A stretch of 64,000 nucleotides of DNA from Synaphobranchus kaupii (Eukaryota > Chordata > Actinopteri > Anguilliformes > Synaphobranchidae): positions 106,656,363 through 106,720,362 of the forward strand of contig CM056376.1 in assembly GCA_029718625.1 (NCBI GenBank). Direction: 5' to 3'. The notes beneath the pieces are model-generated. The model was not told the DNA's origin and ran no database searches. It saw nothing but the letters and a program-made list of their open reading frames with translations. Below, one piece after another: positions 1-13,166 of the stretch. Positions within the stretch are counted from its first letter, which is position 1; each line of letters starts with the position of its first letter. A program made the position numbers and the translations under genes.

Positions 1-333
1 CCACCAAATACCATTAAGTTGTTTTTCCTTCAGAAAGCATACTGCTTTACAAGTGTATAATATTTTTAACATATATGAGCTCTATAAGACTTTGTGGATA
101 AAGAGTATTGTAAATAATGCACTTATATAACGTGTTATATGGATATAATAAAAATGTATTACTGCGGCGTGTTCAGTATAACTATCAGATGCTATATTTG
201 GAGTCAGTATTACTGTGGATGTTTCAGTTGAAATGTAATAAGTAGTGGTGAGGCAGACGTTAAGACTGTGTGAACGGAAAGATGCACACTGATATGTCGG
301 AATGCCTGATGCTCTGTCCTTCCCCGTTGCTAG
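1..333 (+). other. sorcs2: sorcs2 last intron (3' part)
   Basis: AT-rich sequence with no reading frame of note. It ends in a pyrimidine-containing stretch and a TAG acceptor at 331-333, directly before the recognised sorcs2 terminal exon. I infer it is intronic from that acceptor only. Confidence 0.6.
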
Positions 334-398
334 GTAACCACTCGGGCGTAGTGCTGAGCATCAACTCGAGAGAGCTGCACAGCTACCTGACCAGCTGA
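334..398 (+). CDS. sorcs2: SorCS2 receptor, terminal coding exon (C-terminal tail)
   Basis: This short exon follows a TAG acceptor (332-333). Two bases complete a split glycine codon, and the frame then reads NHSGVVLSINSRELHSYLTS with a TGA stop at 396-398. I recognise this as the conserved end of the cytoplasmic tail of SorCS2, a type I Vps10p-domain sorting receptor of the sortilin family that binds proneurotrophins with p75NTR. Only the last 20 residues are in the window; the luminal Vps10p domain, transmembrane segment and rest of the tail lie to the left. The neighbouring convergent afap1 gene matches the human SORCS2-AFAP1 order, which raises confidence. The family assignment rests on recall of a short motif, without an alignment. 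Confidence 0.8.
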
Positions 399-709
399 TG
401 GCCACGGAGGAGCTGAAGAGCACGGACTCTGCCTTCTCCGTTTTATTACACCGGTCCTCTCCCCAAGCCTGCAGTGGAGGGTCCAAACCCAAGACCATTT
501 ATACATCGCAGTACTACAGAAACCAGTTCTATCTCTCGCTCTCTCACTCCTCCCAAAAACAGCAGGATTAACCCCCCCCCCTTCAGTATGGAACGTACAG
601 GGTCTGAGAGACTCCGCCTGCACCTGCTCCATGTGCTCCCAATTGCTCCCCACCGATCTCTTTACTTCAACGCTCCCACCCATGAACTCTTCTTCGTTTT
701 ACATTTGAA

Positions 710-837
710 CATGTCTGCTCCCTTAAGACCAGCTCAACATGTCTGCTCCCTTAAGACCAGCTCAACATGTCTGCTCCCTTAAGACCAGCTCAACATGTCT
801 GCTCCCTTAAGACCAGCTCAACATGTCTGCTCCCTTA
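710..837. repeat. 28-bp tandem repeat, about 4.6 copies
   Basis: A nearly perfect 28-bp unit beginning CATGTCTGCTCCCTTAAGAC is repeated head to tail. The copies are almost identical, suggesting recent expansion. It lies inside the presumed sorcs2 3' UTR and produces meaningless overlapping reading frames. Confidence 0.9.
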
Positions 838-1308
838 CGGCTAGGTGCATCTCTCCCACTCTCTCCAAGATACTTTTGTTTTCTTCTTTGCGTTTTCTGT
901 CTCCTGCTGTCAGTGTTATTCTCTTTCTTGATGGTTTTTGCATCTGCTCTGTCATTCTGTCTCTCTCTCTTTCTCTCCCTTGTTAGTGCTGTCATGTTTG
1001 CTCACAGTTGCGTTTTGGAGGAAGTCCACAGGGGGGCGCTGTGGAGATTTTCAGAGTTCTTTTAACCCCCATCTTAATATGTTTGTGGCACTACTTCAGT
1101 TTAACTAATGTCTTGGGAAGATGCATGCTACTCAGTGGCTGGTGATGCAGGTCCTGCTACGCTAGCCAGGTTCCAGTAAGATAATGGTTGTGGTCGCCTC
1201 AAAACGACAGCAGGAAAGGTCACCGTTTGAAACTTGTGCAGGAAAATGAGCCTTGCCTCTCTGTAAAAGCCTCAAAAATTACATGTAAGAACATGTTTAC
1301 AGTCTTTC

Positions 1309-1655
1309 AGAAAGAGCCTTATAACGAGTCTTTCTGAAACAGCATCAAAATTAAGTCTTTCTGAAAGTTTCATGAAGAGCCTTTCTGAAACAACCTCGTT
1401 AAGTCTCTCTAAAACAGCCTAGTTAAGAGCCTTTCTGAAATAGCCACGTTAAGACCCTTTATGAAATAGCCTCATTAACTCTTTCTGAAACAGCCTAGTT
1501 AAGAGCCTTTCTGAAATAGCCTCGTTAAGACCCTTTATGAAATAGCCTCGTTAACTCTTTCTGAAACAGCCTCGTTAGGAGTATGGAACAACTTTATTAA
1601 GTGTCTTTCTGAAACGGCCACGTTAAGAGTTTTTCTGAAACAACACTGAGCGTGT
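1309..1655. repeat. degenerate tandem repeat, unit about 26 bp
   Basis: Roughly a dozen diverged copies of a unit containing TTTCTGAAACAGCCTCGTTA follow one another, with some shortened or carrying TTTATGAAATAGCC variants. Internal divergence shows it is older than the 28-bp array upstream. It is also within the presumed sorcs2 3' UTR. Confidence 0.8.
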
Positions 1656-4520
1656 GGTTAATCGGAGAGCGGCTGGCTGAAAATGGCCGACACTCGTGTT
1701 TCCTGTGATCCTATCCTCTTCCTCTTCACCTCCAGTAGCACTGTCACATTAAGCATCCGTCTTCAAAGAGAAAACCGATTCAGTGCGGAAATCAGTACTT
1801 TAAAAAGTCTCCATGGTTTGTACAATGTTTCACGTGAAACCCCTTATCTAATCCATACTGCAATGTATTATTACGTTGATACAGTATAGGCTGTGTCCAA
1901 ATCCCTAACACAGGTCAAATAAATTCAGAGTGAGCTTCCTCTAATTTTTTAACTATCATGCCGAAAACAGAACTCTTAAAAAAATATTCTTATCTAAAAA
2001 GAGAGCTGAGTGCTGTCACAGGCATATTCCTGAAACTAAAGTTAGAGCTTTTTACTGTTGAGGGCGCTGGTCTCCTATTTATGGGCAAGTACAGGGCTGA
2101 CGTTGAAACTGCAGTTCAATCTGTAGTCTCTAGAGGGTGCTGGAGTCCCTAAGTGGGGTAAATGTGTGAGCGGCAATGGCAAGGGCACATTTTTATTTAT
2201 AAATGATTCCCATAGTTTCTGCATTAACCCACCCACTTTAAACCAATCTAACAACGCTGTGGAATAAATCACGTAGCTTTTTAATAAAGTATTTTTGTTA
2301 TATTTATCTTTTTTATGGTACTTATTACATGGGTTGAGTCGATTGAAGTCTCCAATGTTGTATGAGATCAGTTAAACAGCGGCGTCTCTCCAAACAAACA
2401 AAAAACTTGTCCCAATGAGCCTCAAGGAGCAGTATTTTCCTGCTCAGTGTAAATGCTTAGATGTGATTCCTCAAAGAATAATAAATGCTATGCTTGCGAA
2501 CAATCACAAACCTCCCTATAACCCCAACCCCCTACTCCCAAAGGTCAGAACGAAAGAAATGTAAGGTGGGTTCAAATTCTATACCTGCGCATATATACGT
2601 ACCAATATTGTGCTTTTTGGACAAATTCACTTGAGTAGGGTCCAGCAGATTGGCCATCGTGGTCAAGGATGGGACGTACGAGTGCTAGCACGATGTTCTG
2701 CTGAGGCCAGAAAGTTCAGAACTTCAGAAGGTCTGAGTTGTGACTGGCGTATAAAAGAGCTTGTGTGGCCCATATAGAGCCTATATTAGGCAGTGCATGA
2801 AGTGGAGTTTCCCTTTAATTTGGTTTGTATATGTAAAAACAATAACAAATGTACATAATTCTGAATATCTCACGTAAATACCAAAATTTCACCACTTTGG
2901 AAAGGTCATCTCCACTCATCTTCAGCACTTTCACATGAATGCGATGTTGTTAGCAATAGTTTGCCTTTTTTATCCTCAATGTATGAATAATATATTTATG
3001 TATAGTTTGATATGGTATTTTTTTTAGCTTACTCACACATTATCAATGTTACAAAAATAATATCATCTAATCCTACCCATTTACCAGTTCAGAGTTATTT
3101 CTTCTCATTTACTGTTCTACAGATGGGCCGACAGGCATTGTTGGATTCAATAAACTGGTACAGGTGTTAGTGCGGTTCTCTGTCACATGACGTAAAGGTA
3201 ATTAAGGGACATAATGATGTGGTGATTATCATGGACATAATTACAGACATAATTACAGTGGTCATAATCGAGAACAAAGCTGGGACAGTGGCATGAAAAA
3301 ACCACTAAAACCAGAAAAGCTGTTAAAACAACAACAAAAATCCCACAGTTACAAACTAAAAACAGAATCTGTTTTTAACAAACAGAATCACTAAACTCAT
3401 TTCTGAGCAGAACAAAAATGATTTCCTGAGGCTATTGTGTGCATTAAATGTCTGTACTCATTAAAAACACGAGCACCACTGTACAAATCTGTGGTTCACG
3501 GTGTGTAGGCCTGCTATAAATATCTGTAGTAGAGTTAGTACAGTCATTAGTCATGATTAGTTCTGCCACCAAGTGCTGATGGATTGTTTTTTAGAATTTT
3601 TTTACTGGTTTGAATTGCACTACTCACTTAATTCTGAGAATAAATGTTGAATAAGGAATGCTGAATATTCTCTAGTACAGTCCAAGCCTCCTGAAATTGG
3701 GCCAGTGGTGGACAGACCTGCTTACGGACAGCCGTTATTGGCCTTGTGGTTTCCAGTCAGATGGTTCATTTTCACTTTAAAGTGCTGGAAAGACGCTCTC
3801 AGCCTATAACACTGGAAAATGAATGCAGTAAATAAAGATCATATGAAAGACTAGATTTAAACTCACAGGAAGCAATAATAGTGAACAAGTGTAATATTGG
3901 GCTTCTTTCCAGCTCAGACGAGTCCTTGGAACAGTGGGCTCGCCTTCAGCTTTTCATATTCCAAAGTAAAGTAGCTCTGTATTTAAAACATGGACCACAC
4001 AAACCAAGCCATTAGTCTGGCATATTCGCTCTTCAAACAAGCAAGAGCTATCTGTGGCTCTCCTGGACCAAATCTCCCCATCACTGATGTAGTTACTCTA
4101 ATTTCAGGACTTCTCTACATTGCTCTTCAAAAAACAGCAGTATTTGATTCACTGTCAAGAGCCACCTACAGTCAGTGGCGCCGGACTCAAAGCCATGTGG
4201 TGCCACATTGCTTTGATATCTTTTGTACATATATATGCACATGTCTTGTTCTTAGGTTTCTTGTGATGTGATGTCTGTGAGATATTTTTTTCTGTGTGTG
4301 TGGGGGTGGGGGAGTCAGGAAGGGTAGTCAAAAAAGAAAAAATATATATATGTGGAGGAGATTCATTGTTGATACAAATTGTTTGAAATTGACTGCAGTT
4401 TTATTATTAATGTTTTCACTAAGTGTTTGAATACTCAGCTGATCGTAGTGCACATAACCAACCGTCCGGACTAAGCACACTCATAACTGTATAGGTTTGT
4501 TCTAATAATTTGATCTGTTC

Positions 4521-4526
4521 AATAAA
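4521..4526 (+). terminator. sorcs2: candidate distal sorcs2 poly(A) signal
   Basis: A canonical AATAAA is followed within about 60 nt by GTGGAGTGTTTTTG and TGTGTTTGTGT, the GT-rich downstream element expected beside a cleavage site. It is the best such combination on the + strand before the transposon. Several upstream AATAAA hexamers are alternatives. Confidence 0.5.
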
Positions 4527-4722
4527 GACTAAACATTCTTCAGGAAACTGAAACCGTGGAGTGTTTTTGTACACCTATGTGTTTGTGTAAACCCCAGTGT
4601 GTTACCCTTAGGCATGTTCAGGGTTTTATAATTTAATAGACATTTTATTCATTCACCATCATCAACCCCCCCCCCCACCACCAACATGAGAACGACACCA
4701 TTGCAGTTACATCCTACACATT

Positions 4723-4738
4723 CCACCAGGGGGCACTG
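4723..4738 (+). promoter_or_regulatory. CTCF-like core motif
   Basis: The 16 bases CCACCAGGGGGCACTG match the vertebrate CTCF core consensus (CCASYAGRKGGCRST) at every position I can compare. It sits between two convergent genes, a common place for a boundary element. Motif match only; no occupancy evidence. Confidence 0.45.
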
Positions 4739-4931
4739 TGCCCATTAAGGCTGAGGTTTTCCCAAATAGTCTCGCAATTTTATCTTTCCTTCTCTGAATG
4801 TGATAGTTTTCATTAGTGTTAAAATCCATTCATAAGTTAGTGTGCTTAATAAAATGGGTATTGCATAAAATATGATGGCTTCATAAAATGTTTGGCCTGT
4901 GCATGTTTTATAAGTTGAGTTCAGGAAGATA

Positions 4932-6548
<1,617 letters not shown>

Positions 6549-6849
6549 TATGTCTAAATGTGCATTAGGGCTTATGCACAGAAACCGCAATTTGCATCTA
6601 GAACACATTATATTCCGTTCTCTTGTACATATAAAATAATCACAAAGTCACAACTCCATTTTTCCCCAACAAATCAAGGCATTTAGAAACATGTGTCATG
6701 CTGGGTGATTTACACACTACTGTACATAAGCTGTGTTCAAGCTATGATAAAACTACCTGCTTTCATTTCAATCTAGTTGTCCCCTTCCCCAGCACACCTC
6801 CTGTTCCATAGCATTCTGAAATAAATAACAGCAGTAACAAACACACAAA

Positions 6850-9270
6850 TCACACTGCAGATTGAAGAGGTTTATTTTATATACAGTGGTTAGCCACCAA
6901 GCCGGTGACTGTCTTTCAGAGTAATATATGAAACAAGTCTTTAAGGTGCAAAACAAACACTGTTGATTTTTTTTTTCCCCATCCCTCCGTCCCCACAAGC
7001 TATTTACATTGTGTTCACATTTTCTGGCGTCATGCGTTTCTCCTACTTGAGACGTGAGGAAGGAAAGGTCATTATGCACACCACTTTCCGAACTCCATTT
7101 CATTCTTTCTCTGTCCTCTTTGTCCTTTCAGCTTTGTTTTAAGGGAAACAGCTCTGAAAGGATTAGGGGCCGGAGAGCAGGCCTTTCCTCACCATAACTC
7201 TACTGTAAGGAACATCCAGCGGGCCAGTTCACCATCTTATTCTGGACCTGACACCCAGGTTGGCCTTGGCCTCCTCCATTTCCCACAGCCAAGTTCCCCC
7301 AAAAAAGGACATGTACTAATTTGCAGATCAGTGGTGCTCCAGATAAACACAAACAGCACATAAGAAACAAATATTTACACACAGACACGCATACACAAAT
7401 AAAATCTCGAGGATTTTCAGTCTACGCCATTGTTAATATGCAGAACCTTGTATAAAACAAAAAAAATTAAACATTTTCATGCACTGTAAAACCAGCAATC
7501 TAAAATAAGTTCCTTTTAAAAGGAGAATGATGCAGTAATGCTTTACACTGATTTCAATCTTTTTTTTATTTTTTATCTGAGGAAGCACCTAAATATACTC
7601 TATAATCATGGTGGATTATAAAAGTACAGTAAAAAAATAATATGAAAAGCACCGTAAATATCCCAGTACAGTGAATGCCTGTTTTTTAACATCAGGGGCC
7701 AATGAATAGCACTGTTGCTAATACTGCTGATTGCATGTTAGATCCCACTGTAAATCACAGCAGATAGCAGACCCATTCACGGCGGAAAGCTCTACTGAAC
7801 ACAGACATCTATTCATGGCAGGGATTGGACAGTAGACTGCAGCACTACACTAAGCGAGCTCCAAAAGCATGTCTCCTCATCAGCTTCCCCCTTTGAGGTA
7901 CACAAACCGCTGTGTTTGTGTCAATTACACAGAGGACCACTCATGGGACAAATATCCTACCAACAGAGCACGTCCCACTTCAGAGTGGCGGCAGGACAGA
8001 GAGACACTGCCGGGTGGGGTGGGGGGGTATTGAATGTGGGCTGAACCACAGACATATAATTGCGGGGGGAGATTATAAAGGCGAACAGAATCCTCTGGTA
8101 GGTGGATTCCATGATAATGGTCTGTGGTGCAGCGGCCTCACTCCTCAGTCACAGACAAAACTCCAGGGTTTAGAACCCCGCTGAATCACTTCGGCCCACG
8201 ATGCTTGCGTTTCAGTTTCAGTCCAATTCTATTTAAAAATACACACGGGGTTTGTACAGTACTCCTATCTTCTATGACAGTGTAAAGATGATGAGTTTAA
8301 GATGTGCCAGGAACGCTGAAATGCATGCACCATATACTTAGATCACAGGCCACTCCAGTGCCTTGATTAAAAGGGCCAGACTACAGCACATATATTTGGA
8401 GTATAAAAAAACAAAACAAGATACATTTCTTTTGCATGGAATCTACTCTGCCGCCAGCCAGCTCAGTGGAACTGCAGCTTGGACTGGGCCGCCCACGGAC
8501 AGGCCGGGCCCGGCACGCGAAACGGTCGGGTTCTGATCGGACCCAGAAGAGCTCTCGCACCGGAGGCCGGTTTGGAGGCTGGAAGCCAGACACGGGCGTC
8601 GGCCTCTTGACCTAGACTGCTGGAGCCTGGACAAATGGGGCCTCCAAAACGGATCCCTCTCCTGCCCTAGATGTGGAAGTGGCCCGTCCTTCTGCTAGCA
8701 CGGCCTCTGCCCTCGCAGCATTCGTGCAGCTATTCACCGAACGCCTCTCTTCAGAAACACAACGCTAGTGAAATGTGAACCCGGACACGTGAGCGCATTC
8801 CCAGGTAGGCCGGACGCAGCGCGCAAAACGACAAGCTTTTAAATATCAACATAAATAATCAAAAGGGAAGCTAATATTTTACTTAGAACATTTACAAATA
8901 AATACTGCGGTTTCACGTTTTCTGGTGTCTAAACCAAATCAGGTTTGTAGGATGTGTGAGACTGATGAACAGAGCGACAGGCCCTCTAAACACACTCACG
9001 TAAGAGAGGAAAGGACAACACAAGACAGCACGACAGGGGCGCAGGTGAACCATGCCTGTATAATAAATGCTATTATAAAAAATAAGCAACTAAGGAGCAC
9101 TTTTTCTGTGCTTTTGTAAGTTGACGCTATATAATTTGGCAGCACTGTCCTCGTAGCTGTCATCCAAAAATCTATGCTATGCTTGTTCCTTCTCTTGACA
9201 TCCTTAGGCAATGAACGGCTGTTTCAAATAAATACACACTTTCAAAAAAGAATGCTGGAAGTGTTCATGT
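6850..9270 (-). other. afap1: afap1 3' UTR
   Basis: The stretch from the afap1 stop codon (9271-9273) to the AATAAA at 6876-6871 is continuous with the last coding exon, has no intron signals I trust and no coding frame. At about 2.4 kb it fits the long 3' UTR known for AFAP1. It holds a G-rich patch at 8005-8070 and a GC-rich patch at 8450-8600. An alternative hexamer in an A-rich run near 7565 could shorten it. Confidence 0.6.
6871..6876 (-). terminator. afap1: afap1 poly(A) signal
   Basis: Read on the minus strand this is AATAAA in the context TATATAAAATAAACCTC. About 25 nt further downstream comes TGTGATTTGTGTGTTTGTT, a GT-rich downstream element. Cleavage is expected near 6850. Confidence 0.6.
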
Positions 9271-9297
9271 TTATGTTCCACTTTTCATCTCCCACTC
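9271..9297 (-). CDS. afap1: AFAP1 coding exon 17 (last): C-terminal EWEMKSGT and stop
   Basis: The acceptor TTTTCAG is followed by only eight codons, reading EWEMKSGT, then TAA at 9273-9271. The vertebrate AFAP1 family ends in a closely similar EWELKNGT after RGHVLRKAK, so this tiny coding piece is the true C-terminus. It joins in phase 0 to exon 16, whose frame would otherwise run on into intron sequence. The exon continues as the 3' UTR. It gives residues 796-803 of the predicted protein. Confidence 0.85.
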   Translation of the reverse strand, partial: EWEMKSGT

Positions 9298-10125
9298 CTG
9301 AAAAGATAGAGAAAAACACATAATTACCCTCAGGGACGTCTTACCAATCACGTCCTACAGTAAAACTGAAAATACCACAGCTGCACGATAATATCGGGGT
9401 CATATCGTTAAAAATTCAAACTTATTGGTATCAGCCCAATGCTACGTTTATGGCAGATACAATGAGTTGATATGAAGCGACATAAATGAGCCAGATAGGC
9501 GACACATTTGAATACACCACTATTGCTGTAAATGAAGTCAAAATGTCATGCTTAAAAAGTAGCTTAATCTTTCATCTGAACCTCTTTTATGTATTATTTA
9601 TTTTTCATTTATTATTTTTACCAGCCAAACTCACAAGCAGGTCAAGGTCACACAAGGTCAGTAGGTCTCTAGGCTCATGCTCTTTGCTTAATAATAGATC
9701 AAGCTAGTTTTTTTACACATAAAATGTTGTTTTTCCTGTAGCTGTGATCATCTATTTGTTCCATGAATGTGGAAGAAGTAATTTTGTTGCAGTTTGAATT
9801 TGTGCTATAATGTAAAGCAGGGAGGTTATCAGCATCAGCCAATGTGGCCGGACAAATATTGGTCATCGGCCCAGAATTTCCTGTCTTGCATCTGTCCAGA
9901 ATACATTTCGAATACCATTGCAAAGTATATGAACAAAGAGCAGAATAAGTTTTTGCAGATTCAACCTCAAAAATTGTTACCAGGCCTTTTAGTGGGTGTG
10001 GTCTAAGCTTTGATAGGTGGGAGTCGCCTTAGCACAGATTTGTGTTGTGGGTCTGGCCTGAGCCTTATTTGCCAAGTGAGCTTTAGCTCAGATATATTTT
10101 CTGTGGAGCAGAGCGGCCTGCCCAC
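9298..10125 (-). other. afap1: afap1 intron 16, with degenerate dispersed repeat
   Basis: No exon seen. Two stretches (about 9385-9470 and 9825-9880) contain ATATCGG and ATCGGCCC-like words arranged in opposite senses, with TTATTGGTATCAGCCC and TATTGGTCATCGGCCC. This resembles remnants of a fish DNA transposon, possibly hAT-like, but I cannot assign it. Confidence 0.4.
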
Positions 10126-10290
10126 CTTGGCCTTCCGGAGCACGTGGCCGCGGACAGGCGGGGTTTTCTGGGCGGGCTGTCTCCTCAGGAGGGAGGCACT
10201 GTTGACAGGGAGGGAGCAGGTCTCTGTGTCGCTGGTGTCACAGCTGGAGGCGGGTGAGTTTTCCATGGTACGCCGCAGCAACACCGGAGA
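10126..10290 (-). CDS. afap1: AFAP1 coding exon 16
   Basis: Acceptor CTTACCTCAG is followed by [20 protein letters not shown], then a serine/threonine-rich stretch and RGHVLRKAK, ending at AAG before a GTGGGC donor. It encodes residues 741-795, phase 0 to 0. [14 protein letters not shown] and RGHVLRKAK are hallmarks of the AFAP1 C-terminus, next to the actin-binding region. The frame stays open past the donor to about 10003, but the EWEMKSGT exon downstream makes splicing the better reading. Confidence 0.92.
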
Positions 10291-11234
10291 CTGAGGTAAG
10301 ACACACATTACGGCACATTAGTCTACATTAGCTCATTACACAAGCCTACCTTATATTTACCGACGTACCTCCTTACCTATTGGTTTATATTTGCCTTCAT
10401 TACCTAAGATTATGTTACTTAGGGCTATCTCAGTGGCTGAGCATGTTCGACCGTGTAACCTTTGTCACATGTCTCTCCCTCTCTCTCCCCCATTCTTCCT
10501 GTCTCTCTACACTGTGCTATCCAATAAAGCTGAAAAAGTCCAAATAAATACTTTGTAAAAAGATTGTTACTTAAGCCAACATTATCTAATATTATTTTAC
10601 ATTAGCCTACATTACCTCAGTACCTAATAAACTTCACAGTAACTTACTCTTACCTAAGAGTACTTTAATCAGTTTATAGTGCCTCATTACATAACATCAG
10701 ATTAGCCTACCCAATTATCAAAAACTACTTAAAATTAACAAACATTATTTATTTCCTTTTATTACTTCCTATAATGCTGCATTACCTTAAATTACCCTAG
10801 TTTGTATCAATCCCAGTTACCACAATACCTTCCATTAACTAATTTCCTTATGTCACTCTAAATTACCCTACACCACCTTGCATTACCTCATTGCTTTATA
10901 TACCTCCAAATTATCCTATACAACCTTACATTACCTCATTGTCTTATATTGCTTTACTGCACATTACATTGCATAACCTCAGTACCTTATACTCACATGA
11001 AGTAGACCACATTACACAACACACGGTGTGGAATTACACTTAATTATGCTACAGAAGATTGAATTAGAGAGGTTACTAAGATAACACGGCCTTTCAGCCT
11101 CGAGCTGACCTAGGCTGAAGATACCCTCGTTCAAGATGAGGCTTTTCCCACTGAGACACTCTGGGGAATTTACACGGGACTCTTTTCTACACATCCCATA
11201 ATCACTGCAAAGTCCCATCACTGCCTGTGCTCAC
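10291..11234 (-). repeat. afap1 intron 15, TTACATTACCT-type degenerate repeat and SINE-like tail
   Basis: From about 10310 to 11020 the + strand is dominated by loosely repeated words such as CATTACCT, TTACATTA and TACCTTA with irregular spacing. Within it, about 10436-10555 reads CAGTGGCTGAGCATG, then a CTCTCTCCC stretch, then CCTGTCTCTCTACACTGTGC and CCAATAAAGCTGAAAAAG. This resembles the 3' end of a common fish SINE family. No exon seen. Confidence 0.45.
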
Positions 11235-11425
11235 CTGGGGGCTGGATGTTCCGGACTTGGGTTCGATGGTCAGGCCCAGGGTGACGCCCCCGTTCAGCGC
11301 TTTCTTGAGGTTCTCCTTCACCTCGGTCAGCTCCAGCTCCAGGTTGACTCTCTCCCCCTCCTTCAGCTTACACTCATCCTCCACCTTCTTCAGCCTGTCC
11401 CCTAGAGACGCCTGGGACCTCTTTC
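11235..11425 (-). CDS. afap1: AFAP1 coding exon 15 (C-terminal helical region)
   Basis: Acceptor CTCCCCAG, donor GTGAGC. It encodes residues 677-740: [16 protein letters not shown], then a charged heptad-like stretch with [16 protein letters not shown], then [19 protein letters not shown]. It enters with a split glycine codon (phase 1) and leaves in phase 0. The Leu/Glu/Lys-rich segment corresponds to the AFAP1 C-terminal helical and actin-binding region, where family members multimerise and cross-link F-actin. The sequence is close to the mammalian protein throughout. Confidence 0.95.
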
Positions 11426-11800
11426 CTGGGGAGGAGGGGAAGGAAAGGAAGTGTTGAGCAGGCCATCACTTTAGACGTCCAGAACTTCCAGTCTGCTTAA
11501 CAGCTGAGGGAATATCCAACTGCCTGACAATGAGCCAGCCAATCAACCAATGAGGATTCAGCTCAGGAAAGGACAGGACAGGTCAAAGGTCAGTGTCTGA
11601 CCTTCTTCCTATCGAGATTTAGATAATATTACGCTTCCAAAAACTCCCCAAAATGGGGTAAAAACTCAAAAAAACTAGGACAAGGCATCCCCTCAACCAG
11701 CATTTTTGCAGCATGTCTATAACAGTTCTCCAGCAGGTTAATGTTGATTCATTCACTGTGTGTGGACGCCAAAGACTGGCCCCACCTCCCGTCCCCTCAC

Positions 11801-11965
11801 CTGTGCTAGCCTCCAAGGCCGCACGCAGGTCTCTCCTCTCCTTCTTCAGCTGCGTCAGGCGGCTACGGATGTCCTGCTTCCTCTTCATCAGATCCTCGTC
11901 CTTGGCCTGCAGCTTCTTGGCGTCAGCCTCCACCCGGTTCTTCCCGTATTTGTACTGCTCTGCAC
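11801..11965 (-). CDS. afap1: AFAP1 coding exon 14 (leucine-zipper/coiled-coil region)
   Basis: Acceptor CCTGAAG, donor GTGAGG. It encodes residues 622-676: [19 protein letters not shown], then a highly charged helical segment with [20 protein letters not shown] and [11 protein letters not shown]. This matches the AFAP1 leucine-zipper region, which in the family controls self-association and masks the PH domain. Phase 1 in, phase 1 out. The acceptor has a modest pyrimidine tract, but phase and homology leave little doubt. Confidence 0.95.
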
Positions 11966-13045
11966 CTTCAGGTCGGGTGGAGAAGGATGGAGAGGGGTAG
12001 AAAAAGGCCGATTAGGGTGGAGAGAGGTGGAACAGGGAGACATCCAACACATGCGTTCACACGAGATCCGACAAACGTGTTCACCTGAGATCCACGCGCA
12101 ATATCCAACGCACATCTACAGGAGATGAGATACACGCATTGACATAAGCTGGGTGAGAGAGAACGAGCTCAAACCATCCTTAAATCACCGATGACAATCC
12201 TGCTGAAACTGCGGTTGTAATTTCTGGAGGCCTGGTTTTGGACCACGGCCAGAACAAGAGAATATATTTTCATGATTTTCACAGACATGTATTAGTCTTG
12301 GGTCAGCACTAAATAACTCAACTGGCCACATGTGTGATTAAGTTCAGGAACAGGGCAAACCAGGGTTTGTGAATAATATCTTTTATGTTTTATGATATTA
12401 TAATATTTCAGTACTGAGTGCTGAGTTTCTGAATGCGGATCCTTCAGTGGAGATGCAGACCACATGGTTTTGAACGTCATTAATCTCATCATTTGTACAG
12501 TCCCACATTTTACAAATATTTTTACTTTTTCCTCGAAAGTCATTATTGGTGGATTAAAAATGGGTTAGTAGACCGAGACATCCTGTCTGCATTTTTTAAT
12601 CAATATCCGCAACAATTTTTCTTGTTTAATTAACTAAACAGGGGTCACTAACCCCATTTTCTGCTTGTTCTAATAAAGAAAAAATATAGTGAGGGGGGGG
12701 GGGGGGGGGGGATGAGTCCTTGTTTGTATAACTTATCTTCATGTTCAATAGGGTACTGCTTGCAGCTGCTGTCTCTCCTGGGACTATACTTTACCCCTCT
12801 AGAGAATTACTGCAGTTTAATCCCTGATCTTTGCACGTGTGTCTGCATTGTAAACATTGTAGCTCTGGATAAGAGCACCTGCTAAATGCCAGCAAAGGAG
12901 ATATGCATATTTTTGGCATGTGAAATTACAGCGACACAGCAAGATTATTGTATATTCCATTACACTGTCACACTATCATACTGTTACACTGTAATGACAT
13001 CCTTTATAAGGATTACCGAAAAATTAATATCTTTGAGTATCTTAC
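11966..13045 (-). other. afap1 intron 13: poly-G run and SINE tail
   Basis: No exon seen. It contains a 19-base G run (12693-12711). At about 12835-12895 it holds the fish SINE/LINE tail motif GTAGCTCTGGATAAGAGCAC followed by CTGCTAAATGCC, a 3' end shared by many teleost retroposons, so a truncated SINE probably ends here. Confidence 0.5.
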
Positions 13046-13166
13046 TGGAATTATTCCGTTTGATTGACAGGGTTCCGTTGGTTCCGTTGGACTTTTTCTG
13101 CTGGTTCTTGTCGGCCTTTTGCTTGGCAGCCGTTCCATTGGTTGCCGGTGCTTTCTTTCCTTTCAG
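13046..13166 (-). CDS. afap1: AFAP1 coding exon 13 (linker)
   Basis: Acceptor CCAATCAG, donor GTAAGA. It encodes residues 582-621: LKGKKAPATNGTAAKQKADK followed by an Asn/Gln/Lys-rich stretch and SIKRNNSS. LKGKK directly follows CINGS in the short mammalian isoform, which shows that the 81-codon exon between them here is an optional insert. Low-complexity, basic and probably disordered. Phase 0 in, phase 1 out. Confidence 0.93.

Larger units (their letters stand above)
399..4550 (+). other. sorcs2: probable sorcs2 3' UTR
   Basis: No convincing coding frame exists between the sorcs2 stop and about 4.55 kb. The stretch is AT-rich, carries two short tandem-repeat blocks (710-837 and 1309-1655), and ends at an AATAAA (4521-4526) followed by a GT-rich stretch. 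Earlier AATAAA hexamers occur at 1918-1923, 2263-2268 and 2283-2288 and could give shorter transcripts. The extent is inferred from signals only. Confidence 0.45.

Noticed and set aside
1025..1042. Possible CTCF motif near CACAGGGGGGCGCTGTGG
   Set aside because: The G run is one base too long to align with the core consensus without a mismatch in key positions.
10003..10125. Extension of the AFAP1 C-terminus past exon 16
   Set aside because: The family ends in EWELKNGT-like sequence, found in a separate exon at 9271-9297, so the open continuation is intron.
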